From Planctomycetota bacterium (lineage in GTDB: Bacteria; Planctomycetota; Planctomycetia; Planctomycetales; Planctomycetaceae): a DNA stretch of 64,000 nt. A model generated the notes under the pieces. That model searched no databases, was not told the origin of the DNA, and was given only the letters and a program-made list of their open reading frames with translations. This document shows positions 35,516 to 45,161 of this stretch, piece by piece. The stretch's first letter is position 1. Each line of letters opens with the position of its first letter. Made by a program: the position numbers and the translations under genes. Where the stretch lies: contig JAQBVJ010000008.1 in NCBI GenBank assembly GCA_027623235.1, positions 15,001 through 79,000 of the forward strand, given 5' to 3'.

Positions 35516-36429
35516 GCTTTACCGAGGGATTCCACGGTCGCACTCTGATGGCGATGTCGTTGACTTCGAAGTACGGCTACAAGGTCGGCTGCGGACCATA
35601 CGCCCCCGAGGTTTACCGTCTGCCGTTTCCTAACCACTACCGGTACGGCGCTGGCTTAAGTGAGGCCGCGTTCGTCGAGCGTGAACTCTGTCGCTTTCGG
35701 GAATCGCTGACCAACACCGTCGCGGCGGAACAGGTTGCCGCCGTGCTGCTTGAGCCGGTGCAGGGAGAGGGCGGGTTCATTCCGGTTCCTCAGACCTACC
35801 TTCAGGGGCTGCGGCAGTTGTGCGACGAGCACGGCATGCTGCTCATCATGGATGAAGTTCAGTCCGGCTTTTGTCGAACCGGGCACTGGGGGGTGTTCCA
35901 GCATTACGGTGTCGTGCCGGACATTTCGACCTGGGCGAAGGCGATGGGTGGCGGACTGCCGATCGGTGCGGTCATCGGGAAGGCCGACGTGATGGACAGC
36001 GCTCGACCGGGAACGATCGGCGGCACCTTCGGAGGCAATCCGGTGGCCTGCGCCGCCGCTCTGGCCACGATCCGCCTGATGGAAGAGTTACAACTGAATA
36101 CTCGAGCCATTGAGATCGGCCGGCGAGTCACTGATCGCTTTCGGGCAATCCAGCAACGCTTTCCGGATTGGGTCGGCGACGTTCGCGGGATCGGTGCGAT
36201 GGTGGCCATCGAATTAATGACGAACGGCGACCCGCATCAACCCGCGACAGAATTGACGGGCGAAGTTCTCAAAGCGTGCGTGTCGCGTGGAGTGTTGATT
36301 CTCGGCGCCGGAATTTACGGCAACGTCATTCGCTTCCTGGCTCCACTGGTGATCACGGATGAACTGCTCGATCGGGGCCTCGACATCATTGCGGATGAAG
36401 TCGCAAACGCCGTGACACGGCACTCGTAG
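35515..36429 (+). pseudogene. Class III (omega/GABA-type) aminotransferase, 5' end lost
   Basis: The recognisable protein begins abruptly at 'ICFTEGFHGRTLMAMSLTSK', normally about residue 130-150 of a 430-450-aa class III aminotransferase, and then runs intact for some 300 residues to the stop. 'AVLLEPVQGEGGF', 'LLIMDEVQSGFCRTG' (Asp binding the PLP pyridine N), 'TWAKAMGGGLPIGAVIG' (PLP Lys) and 'TFGGNPVACAAALA' are present. The closest type is 4-aminobutyrate/diamine aminotransferase. The upstream in-frame text (from 35389) is antisense symporter. It is the first gene of a five-gene same-strand run and lies 76 bp before the nitrilase gene. Only the C-terminal two-thirds is here. Confidence 0.8.
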
Positions 36430-36505
36430 CTGACTCACGACCGTTCCGCCGTACAGAATCACGCGTCCACAATACTGCTCAACTCCATTTTCAAAGAGAT
36501 CCTCA

Positions 36506-37414
36506 ATGACACCATTCGCCATCGGCGGGATGCAACTCAACGTTTCCGGGATGCGGGATAACCTGCCCTACATTCAGGCCAAGCTGGACTACTTCATGTA
36601 CCTCTTTCCCTGGGTGCAGATGGTCGTTTTCAGCGAACTGGCTGCCTACGGTCCCAACCCTGCGAAGGCTGAACCTTTGCCTGGTCCGGCGGAACGCAAG
36701 TTTCAGGAGATGGCTGCGAAACACAGGATCTGGGTCATCAGCGGATCGCTCGTCGAGCAGGTTGAGGACAAGAGATACAACACGCTGTCAGTCATCGACC
36801 CGAGCGGCATCGTCATCAATCGTTATCGCAAGATGTTTCCGTTTCTGCCGTACGAAGAGGGTGTCGAGTGCGGCAGCTCGTTCGTTGTCTTCGACGTCCC
36901 GGATGTGGGACGCTTCGGTGTCTCGATCTGCTACGACATGTGGTTCCCCGAAACCACGCGAACTCTGGTCAGCATGGGTGCCGAAGTGATTCTGCACCCG
37001 ACTCTGACGACCACCATCGACCGCGACGTCGAGCTGTCCATTGCCCGCGCAAATGCCGCGACGAATCAGTGCTTCATGGTCGATATCAACGGTGCTGGCG
37101 ACGGCGGCAACGGCCGCTCGATCATCTGCGGTCCCGCCGGTGACGTGCTGCACCAGTTCGGCGCGTCGGAAGAACTCGTGCCGATGGAAATCGATCTCGA
37201 TCGAGTTCGCCGGTATCGCGAAGTCGGTCTCCGTGGACTCGGCCAGCCGCTGAAGAGTTTTCGCGATTCGACCGTCGAGTTTCCTGTGTACGGACCAGGC
37301 GGCAAGGAAGTGAGTTATCTCCAGTCACTGGGGCCGCTCGCCAAACAGAGCCGCGGTTCGCGAGCCGGTCTGGATGAACGAGCCGGTCTGGATGAAGAAG
37401 CGGTCAATGTCTGA
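36506..37414 (+). CDS. Nitrilase-superfamily carbon-nitrogen hydrolase (amidase)
   Basis: A 302-aa protein with the catalytic triad of the superfamily: Glu44 ('VVFSELAAYG'), Lys109 ('NRYRKMFPFLPYE') and Cys142 ('SICYDMWFPET'). It hydrolyses a C-N amide or nitrile bond. The layout is close to N-carbamoylputrescine amidase or aliphatic amidase rather than true nitrilase, but the substrate cannot be read from sequence. The C-terminus carries a duplicated RAGLDE segment from an 18-bp tandem repeat (37361-37396). It sits 76 bp after the aminotransferase fragment and 72 bp before the decarboxylase-like gene, so it probably works in the same amine/amide pathway. Confidence 0.88.
   Translation: MTPFAIGGMQLNVSGMRDNLPYIQAKLDYFMYLFPWVQMVVFSELAAYGPNPAKAEPLPGPAERKFQEMAAKHRIWVISGSLVEQVEDKRYNTLSVIDPSGIVINRYRKMFPFLPYEEGVECGSSFVVFDVPDVGRFGVSICYDMWFPETTRTLVSMGAEVILHPTLTTTIDRDVELSIARANAATNQCFMVDINGAGDGGNGRSIICGPAGDVLHQFGASEELVPMEIDLDRVRRYREVGLRGLGQPLKSFRDSTVEFPVYGPGGKEVSYLQSLGPLAKQSRGSRAGLDERAGLDEEAVNV
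37361..37396. repeat. Perfect 18-bp in-frame tandem duplication
   Basis: cgagccggtctggatgaa occurs twice back to back (37361-37378, 37379-37396) near the 3' end of the nitrilase-family gene, adding six residues (RAGLDE) without breaking the frame. Confidence 0.9.
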
Positions 37415-37486
37415 CCGCATGCGTGTCGCTCCTCGCGCGTTGCTGCCACTCGACAGTAAGGATTACTCATTGCACGGATGGGATGA

Positions 37487-40366
37487 ATGAAAGAACAGGG
37501 CTACGATTATTTTGACCTCGAATCGGTGAATCCTTCCAACGTGGCGTTGTACAACGTCACGCGGGTGCGAACGGATATCTGGCATTTCCTGAGAGATTCC
37601 GCTCGGCGTCTGCATCGACTCACCCGACCCGGCAACACAGAGTCTCAGGCCGACGTGATGTGGCTGACGGATGCCTGTGCCGAAGTCTTCAATTTTCTGA
37701 GGCCACTGGAAGACTTCTTCGTGTTCCCTGGCCGCCCGGCGATGGAACAGGTCTGCGTCTCATTCGAACAGCGGCGCTACGATGACTTCGCCCGGCAGAC
37801 GCTCCGCATGGTGCGGATGATGGCGAATGGCCTGTACCGGAAACTTGATCTGACGGCGTCACGGCTGACGGACTACGGTGACCTGCTGAACGTTGCGAAA
37901 CTGAGTGAGGAGATTCACGCCCGGATTCGACAGGAGAAACGACCCTATTTCCAGCTGCTCGTCATCGATGATGTGACGGACGTCGAAGCCAAAGACCTGC
38001 GGCGTCAGTTGCGTGATCTGAGGCGTCCAGACGACCTGTTCTTCTACGAAATGGTCGTCGCTCGTTCGTTTGAAGACGCGCTGATGTGTGTGCTGTTGAA
38101 TCCGGATATTCAAATCTGCGTGGTCCGGTACAGCTTCCCGTACCGCACGTCGAAGAAGTTCAATCTGCTCAACGAAATTCATCCGCTGACAAATCAGGAT
38201 CCGGACAAAGTCGTCGCGATGATGCCCACAGAGCGATCATTGAGGCTCGGCAGCGCATTGAAGGCGCTGCGTCCGGAGCTCGATCTGTTTCTGGTCACTG
38301 ATGCTCCTGTGGAAGCGATTGCCGGTGAGCCAAGCCGCGCTTTCCGTCGCGCGTTTTATCACCAGGAGAACTACCACGAGCTGCATCTCAGCATCCTGAA
38401 GGCGGTCAACGATCGCTTCGAAACACCGTTCTTCAATGCACTGAAAAAGTACAGCCAGAAACCGACCGGCATGTTTCATGCGCTGCCGATTTCACACTCG
38501 GCAACCATCGTCAGGTCGCACTGGATTCGCGACATGGGCGAGTTCTATGGCCAGAAGATTTTTCAGGCGGAAACGTCAGCCACAACCGGCGGGCTGGATT
38601 CACTGCTGCAGCCAAACGGTTCTCTGAGAGACGCTCAGGAGCGGGCAGCGCGCGCGTTCGGTGCGCGACGAACTTACTTCGTGACCAATGGCACCTCGAC
38701 CGCGAACAAGATTGTCATGCAGGCCATCAATCGGCCCGGAGACATCGTGCTGCTGGCTCACGATTGCCACAAGTCGCATCCTTATGCGGTGATTTTGTCC
38801 GGCTCGCACCCGGTGTACCTCGACGCCTATCCGCTGTCGGAGTACTCGATGTATGGAGCCGTTCCGCTGTCTGAGATCAAGTTTCGGCTGCTGGAGCTTC
38901 GACGCGCCGGAAAGCTCGATCAGGTACGCATGCTGCTGCTGACCAACATTACATTCGACGGAGTCGTCTACGATCCCGTGCGGATCATGGAAGAAGTTCT
39001 CGCCATCAAGCCGGACATGATTTTTCTGTGGGACGAAGCCTGGAGTGCTTACGCGAGGTTCTCACCGATCCTTCGACGTCGAACGGCCATGTGGTCGGCA
39101 GGTCACCTGCGGCAGCAATTCAAGAACGCCGAATACCTCGCCACCTGGAAGAAATGGCAGGCTCGGTTTGACGCTGGCGAACTGGGCGACATCGACGACG
39201 ACGAAACATGGCTCACCCAACGGCTGCTGCCCAATCCCGAGCGGGCACGCGTCCGGGTCTATGCCACACAGTCGACACACAAGACGCTCACGGCGCTGCG
39301 GCAGGGTTCGATGATTCACGTCCATGATCAGGACTTTGAACATCACACTCGCAACGCGTTCAACGAAGCCTACATGACCCACACATCGACCTCGCCGAAT
39401 TATCAGATCCTGGCGTCGCTGGATGTCGGTCGTCGGCAGGTCGAACTTGAGGGGCACGAGTTGGTCGCGCGCAGCATCGAACTGGCGATGATGCTCCGCG
39501 AACGCATCGACGCCGACCCGTTGATGGGTAAGTACTTCAGTGTCCTGGCTCCAAGCGACATGATTCTTGAGGAATATCGCCCGTCAGGATTGAAAGAGTA
39601 CTACAGCGAGTCCGACGGTTGGGCACGCATGGACCAGGCCTGGCTGGCCGACGAGTTTGTCCTCGATCCGACCCGAGTCAGTCTGCATGTCGGTCGAACG
39701 GGATTGGATGGCGACACCTTCAAGCAGCTGCTGATGGATCGCTTCGACATCCAGATCAACAAGACGTCACGGAATACCGTGCTGTTCATGATTCACATCG
39801 GCATGACGCGCGGCACGGTCGCCCATCTGGTCAACGTGCTGACGGAAATCGCCCGCGACCTGGATGACAAACTCGACCGTTGGAGCAAGGTGGAACTCGA
39901 CGTGCATAAGCAGCAGGTCCGATCGTTGACCGAGGATCTGCCACCGCTGCCGAACTTCAGCCGCTTTCATCCGGCATTTCTCACCTCGTCCGACAGCACA
40001 ACGCCGGAAGGCGATCTGCGACGGGCGTTTTTCGATGCCTACGAAGACAAGTCGTGTGAATACGTGAAGCTTGAAGACGGCTCGTTACTGAAAGCCGTCG
40101 AGTCGGATCGGGAGATCGTTTCGGCAGCGTTCATCACTCCTTATCCGCCCGGATTTCCCGTGCTCGTACCCGGTCAGGTGATTACTCGCGAGATCGTCGG
40201 CTACCTGATGGCGCTCGATGTGAAGGAAATTCACGGATACGAGCCGACATTCGGCCTGCGTGTGTTCAGGAAGGAATTCGTCGCCACGGCCGCCGCGCCG
40301 GCCAGCGAAAAGGAGCGGCGATCCACTGACGACGATGGCGACGCTGCGATTAGTCGCTCCGCGTGA
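37487..40366 (+). CDS. Orn/Lys/Arg decarboxylase-like fold-type I PLP enzyme
   Basis: A 959-aa protein, longer than the 720-750 aa of SpeC/AdiA. Residues about 1-150 are a helical extension without a match I know. Residues 155-290 resemble the receiver-like wing domain ('FQLLVIDDVTDVEAKDL'). The PLP core includes 'FVTNGTSTANKIVMQ' (398-412), His428 in 'DCHKSHPYAV', 'WDEAW' at 515-519 and Lys599 in 'QSTHKTLTALRQ', all standard for this family. The C-terminal part resembles the Orn_DC C-domain ('VPGQVITREIVGYLMALDVKEIHG'). The expected chemistry is decarboxylation of a basic or related amino acid to an amine. An insertion at 530-590 departs from canonical enzymes, so the substrate is open. It is third in the five-gene run. 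Confidence 0.88.
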   Translation: MKEQGYDYFDLESVNPSNVALYNVTRVRTDIWHFLRDSARRLHRLTRPGNTESQADVMWLTDACAEVFNFLRPLEDFFVFPGRPAMEQVCVSFEQRRYDDFARQTLRMVRMMANGLYRKLDLTASRLTDYGDLLNVAKLSEEIHARIRQEKRPYFQLLVIDDVTDVEAKDLRRQLRDLRRPDDLFFYEMVVARSFEDALMCVLLNPDIQICVVRYSFPYRTSKKFNLLNEIHPLTNQDPDKVVAMMPTERSLRLGSALKALRPELDLFLVTDAPVEAIAGEPSRAFRRAFYHQENYHELHLSILKAVNDRFETPFFNALKKYSQKPTGMFHALPISHSATIVRSHWIRDMGEFYGQKIFQAETSATTGGLDSLLQPNGSLRDAQERAARAFGARRTYFVTNGTSTANKIVMQAINRPGDIVLLAHDCHKSHPYAVILSGSHPVYLDAYPLSEYSMYGAVPLSEIKFRLLELRRAGKLDQVRMLLLTNITFDGVVYDPVRIMEEVLAIKPDMIFLWDEAWSAYARFSPILRRRTAMWSAGHLRQQFKNAEYLATWKKWQARFDAGELGDIDDDETWLTQRLLPNPERARVRVYATQSTHKTLTALRQGSMIHVHDQDFEHHTRNAFNEAYMTHTSTSPNYQILASLDVGRRQVELEGHELVARSIELAMMLRERIDADPLMGKYFSVLAPSDMILEEYRPSGLKEYYSESDGWARMDQAWLADEFVLDPTRVSLHVGRTGLDGDTFKQLLMDRFDIQINKTSRNTVLFMIHIGMTRGTVAHLVNVLTEIARDLDDKLDRWSKVELDVHKQQVRSLTEDLPPLPNFSRFHPAFLTSSDSTTPEGDLRRAFFDAYEDKSCEYVKLEDGSLLKAVESDREIVSAAFITPYPPGFPVLVPGQVITREIVGYLMALDVKEIHGYEPTFGLRVFRKEFVATAAAPASEKERRSTDDDGDAAISRSA

Positions 40367-40407
40367 CTTAACTTTTACAAACGAATGATCTTTACGGAGA
40401 AACGAAT

Positions 40408-41897
40408 ATGACGACCGACTCAACACCGGCGAGAACACTGCAGGGCATTCCGGACATTCGCCTGTTCTTCCACCGCAACGAAACGCCGATCTATTTCATC
40501 AGCGCCACGAACTTCAACCTGCTGGGTCTTGATGAGTGGGTGCGCATTTTTTTTACTACATCAGTTACATCGACTGCTTCGACGGTCAACACCCGAGCGT
40601 TCTCTCGCCGTCTGAGATGCCGCACCGACCCTTCACATCCATCGAGGACATCAACAACTATCTGCTCGAACACAAAGAGGTCGTCGACGAAATCCGTAGT
40701 CGGACGAAGGACGGAGTCGCCGGAAAGGCCGTGTTCCTGTTCTTTGACGAGCAGACAGAAGCCCTCTGCGAGCAACTTGGACTCGAAGTCTGTTTTCCGA
40801 AAGCCAGTCTGCGGCAGGAAATCGACAACAAGATCATGACGACGCGGATCGGCGATCGAGCTGGTATCGACAGTGTTCCGAACGTCCTGGCGAACCTGAA
40901 GTCTTATCAGCAGATGCGTGAGCTCACCGGGAAACTGGGTGAGGATGTCGTCATTCAAACGGCGTACGGAGATTCGGGACACACCACATTCTTCATTTCC
41001 AGTGAAGCTGACTGGAACAAGCACGCCGACGAAATCATCGCGGATCCCGAAGTGAAGATCATGAAGCGGATCCGCTGCCGGGGGGCCGCTCAGGAAGCCT
41101 GCGTGACCAGGCACGGCACGATCGTCGGGCCGTTGATGACGGAACTGGTCGGGTTCAAGGAACTGACTCCGTACCGTGGAGGCTGGTGCGGCAATGAAGT
41201 GCTGGCCGAAGCGTTCTCGCAGGACGTCCGTAACAAAGCCTGCGACATGACGTTCCGCTTTGGTGAAGAACTCCGAAAGATGGGTTATCGCGGTTACTTC
41301 GAGCTGGACTTCCTGCGTGATCTGGATACGGACGAGCTGTACCTCGGCGAAGTGAATCCGCGAGTCACCGGTGCCAGCGCGATGACCAATCTGGCAGCGT
41401 TCGCGCATGCCGACGCTCCGCTGTTTCTGTTCCACCTGCTGGAATGGGCCGGCGTCGATTTTGAGCTGGATGTCGAAGACCTGAATCGTCGCTGGTCCGA
41501 TCCTCACAATATCGACAGTTGGGGTCAGCTCGTCATTAAACACACCGGCGATTCCGTCGAGCTGATTACCTCAGCGCCGATGACGGGCATCTGGCGTCTG
41601 CACGACGACGGCAGTGTCGAATACGTGCGCATGCAGACGCACCGCCGAACCGTTGAATCGGAGAATCAAGCGTTCTTCCTGCGAATCTCCAAGCCCGGCG
41701 ACTACAAGTACGAAGGTGCCGATCTTGGGATTCTGATTACTCCGGGTCGTCTGATGACCGAAGACTTCGAACTCAACGACCGGGCTCGCGCCTGGACGAA
41801 CGGAATCCTTTCGCAGTTCGTTTCACGTCCCATTGAGCCGGCCGAAGTGGAAGTGTCTGCTCAGGTTGCGGAAGTCGGAAGCTTCAAAATGATGTAG
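40408..41897 (+). CDS. ATP-grasp carboxylate-amine ligase-like protein, interrupted by a T8 frameshift
   Basis: Two overlapping frames make one protein. Residues 1-46 (from ATG 40408: MTTDSTPARTLQGIPDIRLF onward to 'GLDEWVR') read into a run of eight T (40547-40554). A one-base shift there rejoins 'FFYYISYIDCFDGQHPSVL' in the frame that ends at 41897. The body is an ATP-grasp enzyme: 'VVIQTAYGDSGHTTFFI' (glycine-rich ATP loop), 'KIMKRIRCRGAAQEACV' and 'FELDFLRDLDTDELYLGEVNPRVTGAS' (Mg-binding Glu/Asn). It resembles proteins labelled biotin carboxylase, but no biotin domain or partner is present. A ligase joining a carboxylate to an amine is more likely. It is 41 bp after the decarboxylase-like gene and 57 bp before the C45 gene. 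The shift may be a sequencing error, a mutation or slippage. Confidence 0.75.
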
Positions 41898-41954
41898 ATT
41901 GGACAGACCGCTCCCCATGTTTCTTTATCACGCCGGACACGATCTGTATCGCGA

Positions 41955-42923
41955 ATGGAAACACTGTTTCAAGCGATCTCTGAACTGCAGCCGGGTGACA
42001 AGTGGCGCCGCTTGTTCGAAAAACTGTGGCCCGCTTATCACAAATGGTTTCTGAAGGAGGGTGACAAGGCCCGACCGAAGTTTCTGACGTGTGAGCGTGC
42101 GCTGAAGTCGTACATGCCGGAACTGATGCCAACGTACGAACGCCTGCTGGAGCTTGCCGGCGGCAGTGATCAGGCCGCTCGGTTTCTGAGCCTCTACAAC
42201 CCGACGCCCTACATGTCGGGCTGCTCCCAGGCAGTCTGGACGCGTGACGAACCGTTTCTGGTCCGCAATTACGATTACAGCGCGAAGCTGTGGGAAGCGC
42301 TGCAGTTGCACACGGCGTGGAATGGCCGTCAGGTAATCGCCACGAGCGACTGCCTGTGGGGCGTTCTGGATGGCATGAACGAAAGCGGCCTCGCGGTGTC
42401 GCTGGCGTTTGGCGGACGCAAGATCGTCGGCGATGGTTTCGGCATCCCCTTAATTCTGCGGTACATCCTGGAATTTTGCGAAACGACTTCCGAGGCGACT
42501 GAAGTTCTCAGCCGCGTTCCCAGCCACATGGCCTACAACGTGACGTTGCTGGATAAAGCCGGTTCTCACGCCACCGTGTTCATTTCTCCGGATCGGGATC
42601 CCATCATTTCACGTCAGGCCCTGGCGACGAATCATCAGGGTTCTGTCGAGTGGGCCGAACACGCCCGCGCGACGGCCAGCCTCGACCGCGCGCATTTTCT
42701 GTCATTGCGACTACACGACGAAGGAGAGACACGGGACCGTTTCATTTCGAGATTCTTCGAGCCGCCGCTGTACCAGACGAAACACCACATCGGCTGGGGC
42801 ACGCTCTATACGTCGATTTACGATCCAGCCTCGGGGCAGGTGGTCTGCCGCTGGCCTGCGTATTCGCTGGAGCAAGGAATGGAGGATTTCACGGAACGAG
42901 GCCTCGTCGTCCGCTTCCAATGA
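41955..42923 (+). CDS. C45-family NTN hydrolase / acyl-CoA:6-APA acyltransferase-like protein
   Basis: A 322-aa protein of the penicillin acyltransferase/linear amide C-N hydrolase group. The autoprocessing junction is G89-C90 in 'YMSGCSQAVW'. This is followed by 'EPFLVRNYDYSAKLWEALQL', 'GVLDGMNESGLAVSLAFGGR' and 'GFGIPLILRYILEFCETTSEA', the normal order in this family. The mature enzyme would use the N-terminal Cys of the large chain to cleave or transfer an amide-linked acyl group. There is no signal peptide, unlike secreted bile-salt-hydrolase-like relatives. It is the last of the five-gene run, which suggests it removes or installs an acyl group on the product of the preceding ligase. The substrate is unknown. 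Confidence 0.85.
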   Translation: METLFQAISELQPGDKWRRLFEKLWPAYHKWFLKEGDKARPKFLTCERALKSYMPELMPTYERLLELAGGSDQAARFLSLYNPTPYMSGCSQAVWTRDEPFLVRNYDYSAKLWEALQLHTAWNGRQVIATSDCLWGVLDGMNESGLAVSLAFGGRKIVGDGFGIPLILRYILEFCETTSEATEVLSRVPSHMAYNVTLLDKAGSHATVFISPDRDPIISRQALATNHQGSVEWAEHARATASLDRAHFLSLRLHDEGETRDRFISRFFEPPLYQTKHHIGWGTLYTSIYDPASGQVVCRWPAYSLEQGMEDFTERGLVVRFQ

Positions 42924-43027
42924 GCGTCTCGTTCGGTGTGACAACTCGCGCCGGGGGACGACAGCAAACCCGCAGTTCAAGTCTGCTGTCGCCACTTCGC
43001 GGCTTGGCGTACGGAGGCGCTCGCCGT

Positions 43028-43047
43028 CCCCTGGCTCACGCCAGGGG
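43028..43047. repeat. Perfect GC hairpin CCCCTGGC-TCAC-GCCAGGGG
   Basis: An 8-bp perfect stem with a 4-nt loop in the 181-bp gap between the C45 gene and the SNF2 gene, which converge here. It may serve as a bidirectional transcript-end hairpin, although no T-run follows, or it may be a dispersed repeat. Confidence 0.65.
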
Positions 43048-43104
43048 CTACGTGCTGCCGCCGCTTCGCGGCTGAAACTCCGGAAATCAATTCATTCCCA
43101 GTTC

Positions 43105-45030
43105 CTACGCGGCGTCGCCCGTCTTTTCGATCTTCGGGGCGATCTTCCTTGTTCGCTTGCCGGCTCTCGCTTTGAGGTCGAACAGCCCGAAGATTTCCGC
43201 CGCGTTCAGACTCAGCGAGGCCGTTGACTCGTCGCCTCCGCCCAGCACCGCCTCGAAGATTTCGCGCTTGTGCTTGAGGACCGCGTCAATTCGCTCTTCG
43301 ATCGTGTCCTTCGAAATGAACTTCGTCACGATGACCGTATTCTTCTGCCCGATGCGGTGAGCCCGGTTGATCGCCTGGTCCTCGACAGCCGGATTCCACC
43401 AGCGATCAAACAGGAAAACATATTCGGAAAATTGAAGGTTGAGCCCGACTGCTCCCGTGCCGTAGCTCATCAGCAGAATGTGCTTTGTTGAGTCTTCCTG
43501 GAACTGTTTGAGAATCGGCTCGCGTTTCTTTGTCGGCACGCCACCGTGGTAGATGAGCGGCCCGAACTGCTCCAGAGAAGGGGCGAGCCAGTCCAGCACT
43601 TTGGTCCACTGACTGAAGAGGATCGCCTTCTTGCCGCTCGCCGCGATTTCCTCCATGTCCGCGATGAGGCGGTCGCGTTTCGTGCTCTCGCCGGTGAGCG
43701 GATCGAAATTTGTAATCTGCTTGAGCCGCAGCACGAGCTCAAAAACGTGCTGCACAGTGATCGATTCACCGAGCTCGTTGAGCTGAATGACTCCCTCCTT
43801 CTCCGCCGTGTGGTACGCGTATCTCTGCGCCGCCGAGAGCTCCAGGACTGCCTCGCGGTCGAGCAGCGGCGGCATATCTTTCATGGCCAGATCTTTCGTC
43901 CGCCGCAGAACGTAGACCTCGGAAATTTGACGCATCTGCCTGAGGTCCGGCGTTGCTCGCGGCGGGACGACTTCCATGAACTCGAAGATTGATGCCATCT
44001 CCTCGATCCGGTTTTCGATCGGCGTTCCGGTCAGCGCCCAGCTTCGTCGACGCGACACTTCGCGAACGATCTCTGCGGTTTTGGAGTCGCGGTTTTTGAT
44101 CCGCTGTGCCTCGTCCAGAACAACCAGATCGAATTTCGGTTTTTCGTCCTCGGACATTTGCTCCATGTCGCGCACGAGGACTTCGTAATTGACGATCCGG
44201 ATCGGAATGTTGGGCATCGACCAGATCAGCTTGCGGCGATTCGTGTCGCCTTCCACAGTGACAATTGGAAGCTCCTCCGCCCACGCCCGAAACTCGCGCT
44301 GCCAGTTCGGGATGAGTGGTTTCGGGCAGACAAACAGGACCGTCCTGACGCGGGCACCACGCAGCAGAAGCCGCACGGCCGTAATCGTCTGCATCGTTTT
44401 GCCGAGCCCCATCTCGTCGGCCAGCAGCGCCGACTTCTGCGAGAACAGCCAGCCGATTCCCTCGTACTGATGCGGAAACGGCTCAAACGGCATGATGAGT
44501 TCCTGCCCGGCGAGCATCGTCTCCAGCGGTGGCTGCAGGATGTAAAACAGCCGATCCTCAAGAGACAGCGCATCATCCGGCGGTCGAAGTCGCGTTGGCT
44601 TTCGCTTTTCCCGTTCCGACTCGCCATCGCCGTCGCCACTTACCTTCGACTTTTTCGGGCGGACCACGGCCAGTCCAGCGTCGGCCTGATCTTTGATCGG
44701 CAGGAACTGCACGGTATCGGGAAACGCCAGGCCGACCGTCCGCACGCGAGACCACGCTGGCCTCCACGACGGCACCATGCCAACCGGAATCGAGGAAGCG
44801 ACTTCGCAACACTCGACCGGAGGCCAGCGCCGCAGCGCACCATTCCAGCCCGACGGAAAGATTTCGGTCGTCAGGTCGAGTGACGCCGGGAATGTCGTGA
44901 CGCCAAAGTCCGCGGCCGTCGGCAGGTCGAGCATTGTCGACAGCCGCTTTTCCGGTCGCGATTCCACGGCCCGGTGCCAGTGTCTGCGAGTCGAGTTGTC
45001 CGGTCTTCGAACAAACACGGAACCTGCCAT
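43105..45030 (-). CDS. SNF2/RapA-type DEAD-like helicase
   Basis: 641 aa from the ATG at 45030; the open frame extends to 45420 but that part overlaps the genes upstream and is not protein-like. Helicase motifs are complete: I '[14 protein letters not shown]', Ia '[17 protein letters not shown]', II '[12 protein letters not shown]', III '[11 protein letters not shown]', IV-V '[14 protein letters not shown]' and '[45 protein letters not shown]' (quoted in two neighbouring blocks), and VI within the RIGQ end. SNF2 proteins translocate on double-stranded DNA and remodel protein-DNA complexes. The N-terminal 210 residues are not recognisable. It is third in a leftward run after a 189-aa gene and a 32-aa ORF. 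Confidence 0.92.
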   Translation of the reverse strand: MAGSVFVRRPDNSTRRHWHRAVESRPEKRLSTMLDLPTAADFGVTTFPASLDLTTEIFPSGWNGALRRWPPVECCEVASSIPVGMVPSWRPAWSRVRTVGLAFPDTVQFLPIKDQADAGLAVVRPKKSKVSGDGDGESEREKRKPTRLRPPDDALSLEDRLFYILQPPLETMLAGQELIMPFEPFPHQYEGIGWLFSQKSALLADEMGLGKTMQTITAVRLLLRGARVRTVLFVCPKPLIPNWQREFRAWAEELPIVTVEGDTNRRKLIWSMPNIPIRIVNYEVLVRDMEQMSEDEKPKFDLVVLDEAQRIKNRDSKTAEIVREVSRRRSWALTGTPIENRIEEMASIFEFMEVVPPRATPDLRQMRQISEVYVLRRTKDLAMKDMPPLLDREAVLELSAAQRYAYHTAEKEGVIQLNELGESITVQHVFELVLRLKQITNFDPLTGESTKRDRLIADMEEIAASGKKAILFSQWTKVLDWLAPSLEQFGPLIYHGGVPTKKREPILKQFQEDSTKHILLMSYGTGAVGLNLQFSEYVFLFDRWWNPAVEDQAINRAHRIGQKNTVIVTKFISKDTIEERIDAVLKHKREIFEAVLGGGDESTASLSLNAAEIFGLFDLKARAGKRTRKIAPKIEKTGDAA

Positions 45031-45052
45031 TCTGAAGGTTGTGTCAGTTGTG

Positions 45053-45151
45053 TTAAACGTTGCCGAGGAGGCTCTGGTACCGAACGAGCTCTTCCCGAAT
45101 GTCGAGCTGCGTTTCGCCGAACGACTGTTCATCGACGCGTCGAAGTGCCAT
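45053..45151 (-). CDS. Small ORF, 32 aa, with good ribosome binding site
   Basis: Encodes a highly charged 32-residue peptide beginning [15 protein letters not shown] and ending in SLLGNV. The ATG at 45151 has a GAGGA Shine-Dalgarno about 7 nt upstream. The ORF fits neatly between the stop of the 189-aa gene (45162) and the start of the SNF2 gene (45030), with gaps of 10 and 22 bp. The amphipathic composition and the spacing make it a plausible real small protein of the operon or a leader peptide. No family was recognised. Confidence 0.45.
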   Translation of the reverse strand: MALRRVDEQSFGETQLDIREELVRYQSLLGNV

Positions 45152-45161
45152 CGCGGTTTCC

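Noticed and set aside
33200-35600. Mobile-element explanation for the mosaic zone
   Set aside because: No transposase, integrase, terminal inverted repeat or target duplication seen at either break point.
40491-41543. 350-codon minus-strand open frame
   Set aside because: Shadow of the ATP-grasp gene.
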